Origin: an uncultured Aquimarina sp.
GTDB lineage: Bacteria; Bacteroidota; Bacteroidia; Flavobacteriales; Flavobacteriaceae
Reading direction: 5' to 3'
DNA: 64,000 bases
Assembly: GCF_947496855.1 (NCBI RefSeq)
Contig: NZ_CANMED010000001.1
Location: forward strand, 1,116,001-1,180,000
Part shown: piece by piece, positions 26,903-36,246 of the stretch
How the letters are laid out: the number at the start of each line of letters is the position of its first letter
Numbering within the stretch: position 1 is the first letter of the stretch
Program-made: the position numbers and the translations under genes
The notes under the pieces: model-generated
Databases searched by the model: none
Told to the model about the DNA's origin: nothing
What the model saw: only the letters and a program-made list of their open reading frames with translations

Positions 26903-27160
26903 TTATTTTGTACGATGTTTTGCTATATAATCTGCCATAACGCCGATAGATTCGAATATAGCTTTACCTTCTTTTGGATCTTTTAATTTAATCCCATAGT
27001 CTTTTTCTAATAATACAATTAGTTCAAGTGCATCAATAGAATCTAAGCCCAAACCATCACCAAAAAGAGGATCATCATCTCCTATTTCACCTATCTCTAC
27101 ATCTTCAAGACTTAATTGTTCTATTAATTTTTCTTTTAGCTCTTCTCTTAATTCAGCCAT
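26903..27160 (-). CDS. Acyl carrier protein
   Basis: An 85-residue acidic ACP with the phosphopantetheine attachment site S41 in GLGLDSIDALELIVLLE. It lies between the 204-residue KS-like gene and the elongating KS gene with gaps of only 1-2 bp. It would carry the growing aryl polyene chain. A second ACP is encoded at 36247-36495, possibly for the starter or for the resorcinol branch. Confidence 0.93.
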   Translation of the reverse strand: MAELREELKEKLIEQLSLEDVEIGEIGDDDPLFGDGLGLDSIDALELIVLLEKDYGIKLKDPKEGKAIFESIGVMADYIAKHRTK

Positions 27161-27162
27161 AT

Positions 27163-27777
27163 CTATTGATTGTATAAATTATTTAATTCTTCTTTTGTTA
27201 GCTCTATTCTGCCTTTTTTAGAAAGAAAAGCCAAAAATACGTCATATTTGTCATTATCCAAATCTACCCAACCACAAATAACATTGGTTGCTTTTCCTGT
27301 ATCCATTAAAATTTTAGAATATTTCGACATAAGATCCGCATCAAAACTTTCCGTAACAAAAAATGCATTTTCACTTTTCATTTTATTCTTTATACTTATT
27401 TCTCCCATAATGATATTAGGAAGTGTATAAACAAAAACTGCCGGAGACGGATAAAAATCTTCACGATCCTGAATACTTACTTGATGTTTTCTATCTGTAT
27501 CAAGACTCGACGACCTATTAGACAATACCAGTGCGGTATCTTGGTCCAATTTATCGCTATCTCTTAATAAAACTTCTGAAGCTAAAAAACCCAACTTACA
27601 CAACTCATCCATTTTGTGAAATTTCGGATATTTTAATTCTAAATACTGATAAATTCCTTTTCCAAAATCCTTCAGACTATCTGATTCTGAATCAATATAT
27701 AACTGTTCTCCATTCTTAAAGACCTTTTTATCTCGAATCGAACAAAAATCTGATATGTAATACTTTTCTTTAATCAC
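27163..27777 (-). CDS. Truncated ketosynthase-like protein (204 aa, non-catalytic)
   Basis: A 204-residue protein with a pattern like the N-terminal half of a ketosynthase (LGFLASEVLLRDSDKL, TALVLSNRSSSLDTD, PAVFVYTLPNIIMGEISI). The position of the KS active-site Cys reads ENAFFV, with no Cys, and the C-terminal His motifs are absent because the protein ends early. Such genes accompany flexirubin and aryl polyene clusters. It may be a structural partner of one of the KS enzymes. It starts with GTG overlapping the upstream TAG by one base. Confidence 0.7.
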   Translation of the reverse strand: MIKEKYYISDFCSIRDKKVFKNGEQLYIDSESDSLKDFGKGIYQYLELKYPKFHKMDELCKLGFLASEVLLRDSDKLDQDTALVLSNRSSSLDTDRKHQVSIQDREDFYPSPAVFVYTLPNIIMGEISIKNKMKSENAFFVTESFDADLMSKYSKILMDTGKATNVICGWVDLDNDKYDVFLAFLSKKGRIELTKEELNNLYNQ

Positions 27778-28913
27778 TATACCTCTTTTTCAATAATCAG
27801 TGCCACATTACATCCACCAAAACCAGATGCAGTTTTCAGTACCCTTTTTAATTCTTTTTTATGATTCTTGGCAATTACATTAATTGATTCCGAGACTCCT
27901 AATTCTTCAAAGCCTAATGAAGCGAATAACTCATTATTAATTAGACAATGTCTGGCTATGATACTTTCGATTAAGGCAGAAGCTCCTAATGTGTGTCCAT
28001 AGTATCCTTTTAGACTATTGATAGGAACGTTTTTCATTCCAGCTCTATTAAAAGCAATGGCTTCCATTTCATCATTATATGGAGTTGCCGTTCCATGCGC
28101 AGTAATATAATCAATCTGATTACTTTCTATACCTGCATCTTTTAAAGCTTTTGTTATACTAATATATAATCCTTCTCCAGTGCGTGAAGGTCCCGAAATA
28201 TGATTTGCATCATTAGCTGAAGCATCTCCACTAATACTGATTACTTCTTCGGTAACATTTTTTTTATTAGAGCTCAACCAAACGCTAGCTGCTGCTTCTC
28301 CTAAACTTATACCCGTCCTATTTTTACAAAAAGGCTTGCAAGGAGCAGGACTTACTGCCTGAAAAGAAAAGAAACCTGAAAGTGTAAATTCAGAGAGTAA
28401 ATCTCCACCTATTATAACCACATCTTCAAAAAGTTCGGACTGAATCATTCGTTTTCCGACGGCCAGAGCTAATCCTCCAGAAATACAGGCATTAGATAAG
28501 ATAAGAGGCGTATGATCTAATTTAAAATAATCTTGAACGGTTTTAGAAATACTTGTTAGGTAGGCTTTCTTATAAGAATCATCTCTCAAGCTGTTAATAT
28601 TTCCTTTTGTAGTAGAGATAACAACTCCACATTTCGTTATATCCAAAGAAGAATTCTCAGCCAATAATTTAGAAACAGATATTAACATCATCTTTTCTAA
28701 CTTAGTATATCCTGAATCCTTTGAAATTATATCCCAAGCCTCAGAAAGCTTATCATTATTAACAACCGCTCCAAAAAATGGCTCTGACCAAATATAATTA
28801 TCATCAACTTTTTTGATTCCGGTCTGGTTTAAACGCAGATTTTCTACATTTTCTTCAGTAGAAAACCCAAGAGGAGAAATTATATTATCGGCAACTAAGT
28901 AGACTTTTTTCAT
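27777..28913 (-). CDS. Beta-ketoacyl-ACP synthase (second FabF-like KS)
   Basis: A 378-residue FabF-like enzyme with intact catalytic residues: C143 in LSNACISGGLAL, H273 in TAHGTATPYND, H307 in KGYYGHTLGAS. It is shorter than typical KAS II (about 410). It is followed by the truncated KS-like gene (1-bp overlap), a likely partner. Probable roles are priming or a second elongation step in polyene or resorcinol chain building. Confidence 0.88.
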   Translation of the reverse strand: MKKVYLVADNIISPLGFSTEENVENLRLNQTGIKKVDDNYIWSEPFFGAVVNNDKLSEAWDIISKDSGYTKLEKMMLISVSKLLAENSSLDITKCGVVISTTKGNINSLRDDSYKKAYLTSISKTVQDYFKLDHTPLILSNACISGGLALAVGKRMIQSELFEDVVIIGGDLLSEFTLSGFFSFQAVSPAPCKPFCKNRTGISLGEAAASVWLSSNKKNVTEEVISISGDASANDANHISGPSRTGEGLYISITKALKDAGIESNQIDYITAHGTATPYNDEMEAIAFNRAGMKNVPINSLKGYYGHTLGASALIESIIARHCLINNELFASLGFEELGVSESINVIAKNHKKELKRVLKTASGFGGCNVALIIEKEV

Positions 28914-29356
28914 AATAACCCCACTTTACGTTTCCAATCAAGAAAGAACTCCGGAATATTAAGAGACATAGTACCGTCCATATCCAAGAACACCTGTGTA
29001 GTTTCCCCTACACAAACTAGCTCTTTCTTTTGATTATATACATTATATCTAAAAATCATTTTTGCAGCAGGACTATCTACATATACCGTTTCTACTGTTG
29101 CAATATCACCATATTTAAGCGGTAACTTATGATCACAATTAGAATTAACGATTGGTGTTACATAATCATTATCTTTTACATGAAGATAAGAAATTCCGTG
29201 GCTTCTACCAAAGGCTTCTCTTCCCTCCTCGAAATATGTTATATATATACCATGCCAAACAATACTCAAAGGATCACAATCATTAAATCTGACTCTTACC
29301 TCGTGAACGTGTTTGATATCGGTTATAATCTCTTTAGACCGCCTTTTTCTTTTCAT
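28910..29356 (-). CDS. Acyl-ACP/CoA thioesterase (4HBT hotdog family)
   Basis: A 148-residue hotdog thioesterase of the 4-hydroxybenzoyl-CoA thioesterase type, with the signature VRFNDCDPLSIVWHGIYITYF carrying the catalytic Asp (D27-29 region). Aryl polyene clusters contain such a thioesterase, suggested to release or proofread chains. It overlaps the KS gene by 4 bp and the permease gene by 23 bp. Confidence 0.88.
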   Translation of the reverse strand: MKRKRRSKEIITDIKHVHEVRVRFNDCDPLSIVWHGIYITYFEEGREAFGRSHGISYLHVKDNDYVTPIVNSNCDHKLPLKYGDIATVETVYVDSPAAKMIFRYNVYNQKKELVCVGETTQVFLDMDGTMSLNIPEFFLDWKRKVGLL

Positions 29357-30623
29357 AATATAATATAGCGATTACGATAGTACTAATAAAAAAGCCAATT
29401 AGCAAACCAATTTCGGGAAGAATGTCTATCAAACTACCTTTTCTTAAAAAACAATCATAAAAAGCCTCCAATCCCCAGTTCATAGGAGAGATTTTAGCAA
29501 TGAGTTGCATCGTATCAGGCATTGCAAATACAGGAACCCAAACCCCTCCAATTGCAGCTAACAAAACAACTAATACGGCTCCAAAAGGAGCTGCTTGTTC
29601 GTGCGAACTGAAAACAGTTCCTAACAAAATTCCTAATCCAATAGCTCCTAATCCAGAAGATAAAGCAACTAGATATAATAATCCTAAATTATCTCCCAAA
29701 TCCAAAATAGGCAAACCTAATTTTGGGAACACAAAGATCCCTAAAAGCAAAATCAAGGTAAACTGTAATAAGCTTACTAATAGAAACAAAAATGCTTTAC
29801 CTGCTATAATTGTTGAATAATTGATTGGTGTTGTTTGTAAACGAACAAATGTTCCTTGTCCTTTTTCATGTACAAGATTCAATGATAATGGTAAAATCAT
29901 AAAGAAAATAGCAAATAATGTCCAAGCCGGTATATTATGCTGCACCGAGTTAGGAAGAATTAATTCTCCAGATAAAGAAGGGTTTATCTGTTCATATTTT
30001 ACAAAATTGTCTCGATTAAAAGACTTAAGACTTTCTGATTCTCCTAATTCTTTTTGGAAAGCCTCGTAAATCGATTTAGTCTCTATACTCGCGACTAATT
30101 TATCTACCGCAAATATCACAGAACTTCTAAAAGTTTCTTGTGTTATCGGATCGAAATACAACTTTACTACCTTATTTGATAGTTTTTCTTGAACACCTTC
30201 TACTTTTAAAGAATCTACTGCGCCTTCAAACTCTTCAAGGATTTTGGTTATATTTTTATCTATTTGTTTTTGAAGTCCATCACTCAATCCTTCAGGAATA
30301 ACAACTGCCAGTTGGTAGTCGCCGGAAGCAACTAAAAACTTTGCTTTTTCTTCTGTTAACGGAATATTATTTATTTCAGCAATCGGTTCTAGAAACTCTA
30401 TTTCAGAAAAGCTCTTTTTAATTTCAATTGACAACTTCCCATTATCTTTATCTACCAATAAAATTTCTATAGAATTACTTGAAATTGATTTAAAAGTAGC
30501 ATCCTGAATCAATGTAATTGCAACTACCAATAGAATTGGCATTATAAACAATATAATTAACCCCCCGGGGTCCCTAAGGAGCAATAAAAACTCTTTTTTT
30601 ATGGAAGCTAGAAATCTATGCAT
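29334..30623 (-). CDS. ABC-2 type transporter permease
   Basis: A 429-residue ABC-2 permease of the YhgE/YbhS type: one N-terminal helix (about 20-42), a large periplasmic domain (about 45-225), and a C-terminal bundle of five helices with the conserved FAIFFMILPLSLNLVHEKGQ and GLEAFYDCFLR. I choose the ATG at 30623, which overlaps the ATPase stop by 8 bp, over a GTG two codons upstream. With the ATPase it probably exports a pathway intermediate or the finished pigment lipid. Confidence 0.88.
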   Translation of the reverse strand: MHRFLASIKKEFLLLLRDPGGLIILFIMPILLVVAITLIQDATFKSISSNSIEILLVDKDNGKLSIEIKKSFSEIEFLEPIAEINNIPLTEEKAKFLVASGDYQLAVVIPEGLSDGLQKQIDKNITKILEEFEGAVDSLKVEGVQEKLSNKVVKLYFDPITQETFRSSVIFAVDKLVASIETKSIYEAFQKELGESESLKSFNRDNFVKYEQINPSLSGELILPNSVQHNIPAWTLFAIFFMILPLSLNLVHEKGQGTFVRLQTTPINYSTIIAGKAFLFLLVSLLQFTLILLLGIFVFPKLGLPILDLGDNLGLLYLVALSSGLGAIGLGILLGTVFSSHEQAAPFGAVLVVLLAAIGGVWVPVFAMPDTMQLIAKISPMNWGLEAFYDCFLRKGSLIDILPEIGLLIGFFISTIVIAILYYEKKKAV

Positions 30624-31374
30624 AATCACGAAGTTCTCTTCCTGTAAGTTCTATAAAAACATCTTCTAAGTTCCTTGCTTCTTTGCTTTCTGAAATTAGC
30701 TTAGAAGGAGTATTCTCGGCTATAATTTTACCAGAATCAATAATTCCAACCAAAGAACATAAATCCTGCGCTTCCCTAAGATGATGTGATGTATAGATTA
30801 TCGTTGTTCCTGCCTTATTAAGTTCTTTTAGTTTTTTAGTAATTGCTTGTTTTGACTGAACATCTACTCCTACAGTTGGTTCATCCAAAAATAATAGTTC
30901 TGGATTATGAAGTATTCCCGCTACAAGATTAACTCTTCTTTTCATTCCACCAGAAAACGTTTTAATTTTTTTATCCGCAAAAGGTAATAACCCTAATTGA
31001 TCCAAGTGAGACAAAACCATTGGTTTTAGTTTGGATTTTGTTATACCAAACATACTCCCGAAATACAGTAAATTCTCTTTTGCAGTTAATTTTGGATATA
31101 AAGCGTATTCTTGAGGAACAACGCCTATAGTTTTTTGTATTTTTTTTAAGTCTTTTTTAAAGCTCTTACCAGAAATCAATACTTGTCCAGAAGTTGGTTT
31201 AATCAAACCGCATAAAATGGAGATCAATGTAGTTTTCCCTGCTCCGTTAGGCCCAAGAAGACCATATATTTCTCCTCTGTTAATTTCTAAACTCACAGTA
31301 TCTAAAGAAAGAAAAGTAGCTCCTTTATATTGTTTAGAAATATTTTTTATCTGAATAAGAGGAGTAACATCCAT
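30616..31374 (-). CDS. ABC transporter ATP-binding protein
   Basis: A 252-residue ABC ATPase with Walker A (GLLGPNGAGKTTLIS, about 34-48), Q-loop (VVPQEYALYP), signature (FSGGMKRRVNL), Walker B (LLFLDEPTVGVD) and H-loop (YTSHH). It pairs with the adjacent ABC-2 permease. It lies 7 bp after the stop of the BtrH-like gene, inside the pigment operon. Confidence 0.93.
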   Translation of the reverse strand: MDVTPLIQIKNISKQYKGATFLSLDTVSLEINRGEIYGLLGPNGAGKTTLISILCGLIKPTSGQVLISGKSFKKDLKKIQKTIGVVPQEYALYPKLTAKENLLYFGSMFGITKSKLKPMVLSHLDQLGLLPFADKKIKTFSGGMKRRVNLVAGILHNPELLFLDEPTVGVDVQSKQAITKKLKELNKAGTTIIYTSHHLREAQDLCSLVGIIDSGKIIAENTPSKLISESKEARNLEDVFIELTGRELRDYA

Positions 31375-31381
31375 CTCTAAA

Positions 31382-32380
31382 TTATTTAATTGCTTTCTTA
31401 AGATCTAGAAAGAAGGCTTTCTCTGCTAGAGCAATTGCATCTAACTTATCCGCAATTTTATTATAAGCATCAGTTTCTCTACTTCTGTTTTTATATAACC
31501 TAGAAGCATCAATAGCAAAATCTCTCCATTGGTCACCAACTGCAGTCATTTCTTTTGAAAGTTCGGCAAGCCTAGGGTTTTCCATAATTACAGAAGCCTC
31601 TTGTAAAAACGCAGCAAAAATAAATCGAAAACCTCCGCCACCAGTTCCTATTTCTTCTTGCATACGAACTAACTGTCCTAAATAATGATTTGTCTTTTTT
31701 ACTCCAATCTTATCAGGCCATTTACGAATTTGCTTAGCCACATACCTGATCCCTCTATATCCAACTACCGGAACTGGGGCTAACATATGTCTATATGTTT
31801 GTTTAATTCCTTTTGTAATTGCTTTTTTAAGATCTATATCATTTGGTAATTGAGTAGGATAATAAATATGTCCATTAGGCGCAAACGGTCCTTTAGCAAA
31901 ACGTACTTTTTCTAATTCTTTAGAAGTTAAAGTAGTTACTTCTGGCATTACTGGATCGCTTATTAAATAATCATCTCCTTGTTTTCCATAAACAACCAGA
32001 TTATGTGCATTGAAGTGAAAACGATACTCATCCGGGAAATATGATAAGTTATACACTCCTACTTGCAATCCAACAGGATTATTTTTAGATAATTCAGCAT
32101 CTAACGTTTGCTGTGCCTTCTCTTTAGATTTAAACTTAAGCCTCTTAATTTTAAAACCTAACCTCTTGCTCACTCTAGAAAAGATAAATCCAGGAACAGG
32201 TCTAAAACTAAATGCAGGTGCAAAATTAACTTTTATAAACGGGATATATATAAAGAAAACCCCAGAAGCAATACCAAAAACCATTGGTTCACTCACCTTG
32301 AGTCCATTATAATTCAATAGATTAGAAACCACTCCATTTTCGCAATGAGCAGATTGGTTGTGTTCAAAGTTTATTTTCAA
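31382..32380 (-). CDS. BtrH N-terminal domain protein (DUF4872-like)
   Basis: A 332-residue protein with an N-terminal BtrH-type domain: C13 in NQSAHCENGVVSNLLNYNGL and a later NAHNLVVYGKQGDDYLISDP segment resembling the papain-like fold of BtrH. The helical C-terminal part (about 190-332) is like DUF4872. BtrH acts in butirosin biosynthesis as an acyl-ACP:aminoglycoside acyltransferase, so an acyl transfer from ACP is a reasonable guess here. The start is TTG, overlapping the TGA of the preceding gene by 4 bp; no better ATG exists. Confidence 0.8.
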   Translation of the reverse strand: MKINFEHNQSAHCENGVVSNLLNYNGLKVSEPMVFGIASGVFFIYIPFIKVNFAPAFSFRPVPGFIFSRVSKRLGFKIKRLKFKSKEKAQQTLDAELSKNNPVGLQVGVYNLSYFPDEYRFHFNAHNLVVYGKQGDDYLISDPVMPEVTTLTSKELEKVRFAKGPFAPNGHIYYPTQLPNDIDLKKAITKGIKQTYRHMLAPVPVVGYRGIRYVAKQIRKWPDKIGVKKTNHYLGQLVRMQEEIGTGGGGFRFIFAAFLQEASVIMENPRLAELSKEMTAVGDQWRDFAIDASRLYKNRSRETDAYNKIADKLDAIALAEKAFFLDLKKAIK

Positions 32381-32796
32381 ATCTTTGGATTTTTAAGTTC
32401 TTCTAAAGGGACCTCGAAAGCTTCAGCATATTTCTTTAATGTCTTCTTACTTAATTTTTTAAATATACTAGCTTTTAAATGTCTTTTCACTTTCCATTGC
32501 CATAAACCAACATATCCAGATAAAACGACAACATCCATACGCTGTAATTCCATATAATAAGCGATAGGACTAAGCTCTCCTTGTTTTATTTTCTGAATGG
32601 TCTCCTTAAGTTGCTCTTCTATTAATTCTAAAGATTTATTTAAAGCTATAGTCTTTGCATCCCAACCAGAACTAAGTTCTTTTCCGTATTTCCCTTCTTT
32701 ATCTACAGCATATACGACTTCTTTTATATTTGCTTTGGAAAGGCTACTTTCATCCTGAGGAACGTCTTCTTTTTTCATATCACTAAAAAAATTCAA
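32377..32796 (-). CDS. Hypothetical protein of flexirubin-type clusters
   Basis: A 139-residue, highly charged, helical protein with no signal peptide and no domain I recognise. The middle (about 50-110) shows long helices (LNKSLELIEEQLKETIQKI) that could be a coiled coil or a helical bundle. It overlaps the BtrH-like gene by 4 bp and is 19 bp from the hotdog gene, so it probably works with the BtrH-like protein. Confidence 0.7.
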   Translation of the reverse strand: MNFFSDMKKEDVPQDESSLSKANIKEVVYAVDKEGKYGKELSSGWDAKTIALNKSLELIEEQLKETIQKIKQGELSPIAYYMELQRMDVVVLSGYVGLWQWKVKRHLKASIFKKLSKKTLKKYAEAFEVPLEELKNPKI

Positions 32797-32815
32797 ATTA
32801 AAATATAAGACAGAA

Positions 32816-33271
32816 TTAAGGATCTACAATAATAGTTTTCATTTCTGAAGAAGCTATCAGATTTCCTTCTAAATCATTAACATTAATTTCTACCAACGAA
32901 ACTTGCATTATTTCTGCTATTATCTTCACAGTAGTTATAAGTTCGGTTCCTGATTTTGGTAACGCATGAATTGTAGCATGTTTTATAGATCCAATAAAAC
33001 CAGTTTTAGGTTTTTTGTCTTTTCCACGATTTACATATCCTCTATACCCTCTGTGCAAAGCGATACTTTGAGCCATATTTTCGATAAGTCCACCTTCTGT
33101 AAAATATCCATCCGTACTCAATATATTATCAGATGTTACTTTTAAACCGGAAATTACCTTTTCTGTATCAAAGTACAACAACTTATCTATCATAACAAAA
33201 GGATCCTTTTGTGGAATCAATTTTTTAATAAAATCGATATCTGTAATAGTATGTTCTAATTGATTATTCAT
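32816..33271 (-). CDS. Hotdog dehydratase-like protein (ApeP/FabZ type)
   Basis: A 151-residue hotdog protein with the pattern of ApeP-type 3-hydroxyacyl-ACP dehydratases: IPQKDPFVMIDKLLYFD, then YFTEGGLIENMAQSIALHRG with the catalytic-type Glu at E64 before MAQ. The HFP motif of FabZ is not present. I choose the ATG at 33271, which makes a TAATG overlap with the ketosynthase III gene, over a TTG two codons earlier. It probably cooperates with the dehydratase-like protein at 22284. Confidence 0.82.
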   Translation of the reverse strand: MNNQLEHTITDIDFIKKLIPQKDPFVMIDKLLYFDTEKVISGLKVTSDNILSTDGYFTEGGLIENMAQSIALHRGYRGYVNRGKDKKPKTGFIGSIKHATIHALPKSGTELITTVKIIAEIMQVSLVEINVNDLEGNLIASSEMKTIIVDP

Positions 33272-34407
33272 TAGCAAACAGTAAGCAACATATTGAAATA
33301 CATAAAACGACCACTCTCAGGAACAATTACTAATACCTTATCGCCTTTTTTTAACTTCCCAGAGTTTTTTAACTCATCAATCATAAGATAAATAGATCCT
33401 GCACCTACATTTCCAACTGCTCCAAGATTCGTAAACCACTTCTCCTTTGGTATTTTAATATTTTGTTTAACTAATTCTTCATACAATTTATCCCTGAAAA
33501 AAAATGAAGATAAATGTGGTAAGAAATAATCCACTTCTTCAACTTGAAAGCCCATTTTAACCACAGAGTCCTTAAGGCTTGTTACACCTTTTTCTATTAC
33601 GTGTTTATCAAGAATTTTTACGTCTTGTTTAAGTGAAAAAACAGATTTTGATAACCATTCTTCGGGTTCATATTCACTCCAAGGCTTTAAACTTCCATCT
33701 TCATTTTTATCTCCACCAGCATACATACAAGCTTCCAGTTCATGAGCATAGGAATAAGCCTGCATCCAATCAATACGCAATGGGTTTTCTCCTTTAGGTT
33801 CACTTTCTAACAAAAATGCACCTCCCCCATCAGATAACATCCAACGAAGAAAATCTTTCTTAAAACCTATAATCGGTTGTTCTTCTAGAGATTTCAAGTT
33901 CTCTACTTCTTTATCAAACTTTCTAGATTGCATCCATGTAGAAACTCTTTCTGTGCCAGTACAAACAGCATTTTTTGTACTATTGGATTTAACGGAAAGG
34001 AATCCATATTTTAACGCACTCATCCCTGAACAGCACACACCAGAGGCAGTATTTAGCTCAATACTGTTTTTTGTATCTAACAACCCGTGTACCATAGAAG
34101 CGTGAGAAGGCAACAAATTATCTGGAGTTGAAGTCCCGCAAGAAAGTAATTCTATTTCGTTTTCGGAAAAATCTAAATCGCAAAGGTTTTTAATTGTTTC
34201 TCTAGTAAGTTGAGCATTATTATGAGTTATATTTCCATAATCATCAACAGCATAGTATCTTTCTTTAATACCGTTATTTCTTAAAACAATTCTCCTTGCT
34301 CTAGAAGGTTGATCATCAATCATACCTAGTCTTTTTTCCATTCCGTCATTTGAGACTGGCTGATTTGGTAAGAAATGCCCTGTTTTTGTTATATAAACGT
34401 TTTTCAT
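33271..34407 (-). CDS. darB: Ketosynthase III-type dialkylresorcinol synthase (DarB-like)
   Basis: A 378-residue KAS III-fold protein with the triad C126 (SGVCCSGMSALKYG), H298 (YFLPHLSSFF) and N327 (WFTNLGAVGNVGAGS). In dialkylresorcinol pathways the KAS III-like DarB condenses a beta-ketoacyl and an enoyl intermediate, and DarA then aromatises the ring. The DarA-like gene lies 13 bp upstream, which supports the name. It is longer than housekeeping FabH (about 320). Confidence 0.87.
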   Translation of the reverse strand: MKNVYITKTGHFLPNQPVSNDGMEKRLGMIDDQPSRARRIVLRNNGIKERYYAVDDYGNITHNNAQLTRETIKNLCDLDFSENEIELLSCGTSTPDNLLPSHASMVHGLLDTKNSIELNTASGVCCSGMSALKYGFLSVKSNSTKNAVCTGTERVSTWMQSRKFDKEVENLKSLEEQPIIGFKKDFLRWMLSDGGGAFLLESEPKGENPLRIDWMQAYSYAHELEACMYAGGDKNEDGSLKPWSEYEPEEWLSKSVFSLKQDVKILDKHVIEKGVTSLKDSVVKMGFQVEEVDYFLPHLSSFFFRDKLYEELVKQNIKIPKEKWFTNLGAVGNVGAGSIYLMIDELKNSGKLKKGDKVLVIVPESGRFMYFNMLLTVC

Positions 34408-34420
34408 AAATAATGATTAC

Positions 34421-35344
34421 TTATCGTAATCTTGTTGATTGATAATATTTGATGTCCTTTTTTATCCGTCCATAAAAAGGCAAATAAGTCAACAAAAATA
34501 TAATAAAAACTATTGGTACAAAAACCCAAATAGCAAATTGTAGGTAATACTCAAAAAAGTTCAACAATTTCGCTCTCTTTTTTGGTGATTTTAGCCCTAC
34601 TTTATATATATATGATGACCACTTACTAAAGATATGATTTCCAGATTTATCTGACCTAATTAAGAAAGGTTTTACCCGAACCGCACCATCTTTTACTAAC
34701 GTTTCTTGTAATTGTTCAAAATTTTCTTGAAAAAGATATTTTTTTACAATTAGTCCAAATTTCCCAGCTTCCTTTATGTCTTTATCCGACACACCTGGTT
34801 TTGGAAAAACGCCTAAATATTTAGTTTTCTTACCCCCCATCATCCAATGCACAATAGTAATTACACTAATGTGGTTCCAATGTCGATCTACAAAGGCTAT
34901 ATTTCCAACCAATTCCGCTTTACAATCCACCAATAATCTTTTAACTTTCTCTTGGGTCAAAATCCACATATTCCTAGAACCATTAACAGTTATAACCGGA
35001 GTATCTTTCAGCAATACTTTTGCATCATCTCCTTTTAGAAAAGAATTAATTGGAATTGATGGTGAAAGATACCAAACAGTATAGCCAAATATGATCAAAT
35101 CATACTTTTTATTTTTTACAGCATCAGGAATAGACTTGTTAGGTTTTGGTATCTGCAAATAAGATTCAGGGAAAACTTGTATAAAGTCTTTCTTATTCCA
35201 AGGAAATTGATATGATTCTTCTGGACAAATCTCCTGTACAGTAATGGTACAGTTTTCATCTAGCTCCAACGGTCTAACCAGATTTGTTAATATCTCACGT
35301 AATTGACCACTTTGGCTATAATACAACACCAGTATATCCTTCAT
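34421..35344 (-). CDS. darA: Dialkylresorcinol condensing enzyme (DarA-like, flavodoxin-fold)
   Basis: A 307-residue protein with an N-terminal flavodoxin-like fold (DILVLYYSQSGQLREILTNL, then LIIFGYTVWYLSPSIPINSF) and a C-terminal membrane-associated helix pair (AIWVFVPIVFIIFLLTYLP). This matches the proteins named DarA in Bacteroidetes flexirubin and dialkylresorcinol clusters, which act with DarB to form and aromatise the resorcinol ring. It sits between the acyltransferase and DarB genes with 3-13 bp gaps. Confidence 0.85.
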   Translation of the reverse strand: MKDILVLYYSQSGQLREILTNLVRPLELDENCTITVQEICPEESYQFPWNKKDFIQVFPESYLQIPKPNKSIPDAVKNKKYDLIIFGYTVWYLSPSIPINSFLKGDDAKVLLKDTPVITVNGSRNMWILTQEKVKRLLVDCKAELVGNIAFVDRHWNHISVITIVHWMMGGKKTKYLGVFPKPGVSDKDIKEAGKFGLIVKKYLFQENFEQLQETLVKDGAVRVKPFLIRSDKSGNHIFSKWSSYIYKVGLKSPKKRAKLLNFFEYYLQFAIWVFVPIVFIIFLLTYLPFYGRIKKDIKYYQSTRLR

Positions 35345-35347
35345 AAA

Positions 35348-36238
35348 TTAGGTTTTAAGATCATCCCAATAATCATAGTAATTAAACCATTGTAAGGGAT
35401 ACTTTTTAACCATAATTTCAGTATTTCTGACATACTCTCTTAATACATGGCTAGGTTTGATTGATGATTCTGAAAATTCAGGCTCGCGTGCATACAAATT
35501 ATATTGCTTGCCTGATCCTTTCATAATATACATAAAAAGAATAGGTTTTTTCTTTCTCGCAGCTAATTTATAAGGCCCTGAAGGGAACTTTACTGACCTA
35601 CCAAAAAACTCATGATCAAGATACTGTATTCCTTCAACATATCGATCCGCAGCAAAAATGATTACTTCTCCATTAGCCAAAACATCGTTCATTTGAAAAA
35701 TATGAGACATATCTTCCTTTATTACAATAAATTTCATTGTAGTGTCAGTAGATACAGCTCCAACATACTGTTTAATCTGCTCATTTTCTTGATCAGTAAC
35801 CATTAGATTAACTCCAGTATTGGTCATATCAAATTCATCAAAAAAATAACGAGCTATATTAAAACTACCTACATGTGCACTAAATACAATACCTCCTTTT
35901 CTTTTTTCTAAAAGTTCTTGTATTTTTTCTTTACCATCATATGCAAAAACGAACTTTTTCTTTAATCCGAAAGAAATAGCTGTCCGATCAATAAGAGTCT
36001 GACCAAAAACAAAATAGTTCTTATAAACGCTGAGGATAGATTTAAAGGAAGACTGTTTTAACCTTTTATTGTAGAAATAATAACTTGCTTTTGTTGTAGT
36101 ATAAGAAAATATGAGATAGTAAGCAGCTACAAATACCAAAACAGAGTAGGCAGCATTAAGACCTAAGTTCTTTATGAGGAATATGAATATTTTATACCCT
36201 AAAGGTGTTCCTTTAGCTTTACCTTCCCATTGAGCCAT
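35348..36238 (-). CDS. Lysophospholipid acyltransferase family protein (LpxL/HtrB-like)
   Basis: A 296-residue protein with a membrane helix near 25-50 and the acyltransferase core of the LpxL/HtrB family (GGIVFSAHVGSFNIARYFFD with the active-site His, then VIIFAADRYVEG and FPSGPYKLAARKKKPILFMY). In flexirubin clusters such an enzyme is the candidate for esterifying the aryl polyene acid to the dialkylresorcinol. It is co-directional with an ACP gene 8 bp upstream, which may supply the acyl donor. Confidence 0.87.
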   Translation of the reverse strand: MAQWEGKAKGTPLGYKIFIFLIKNLGLNAAYSVLVFVAAYYLIFSYTTTKASYYFYNKRLKQSSFKSILSVYKNYFVFGQTLIDRTAISFGLKKKFVFAYDGKEKIQELLEKRKGGIVFSAHVGSFNIARYFFDEFDMTNTGVNLMVTDQENEQIKQYVGAVSTDTTMKFIVIKEDMSHIFQMNDVLANGEVIIFAADRYVEGIQYLDHEFFGRSVKFPSGPYKLAARKKKPILFMYIMKGSGKQYNLYAREPEFSESSIKPSHVLREYVRNTEIMVKKYPLQWFNYYDYWDDLKT

Positions 36239-36246
36239 TATGTCTC

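Noticed and set aside
27163..27777. Frameshifted remnant of a full ketosynthase
   Set aside because: The gene overlaps its neighbours by exact start/stop coupling and no C-terminal KS half is found nearby, so it looks like an intact short protein rather than a broken gene.
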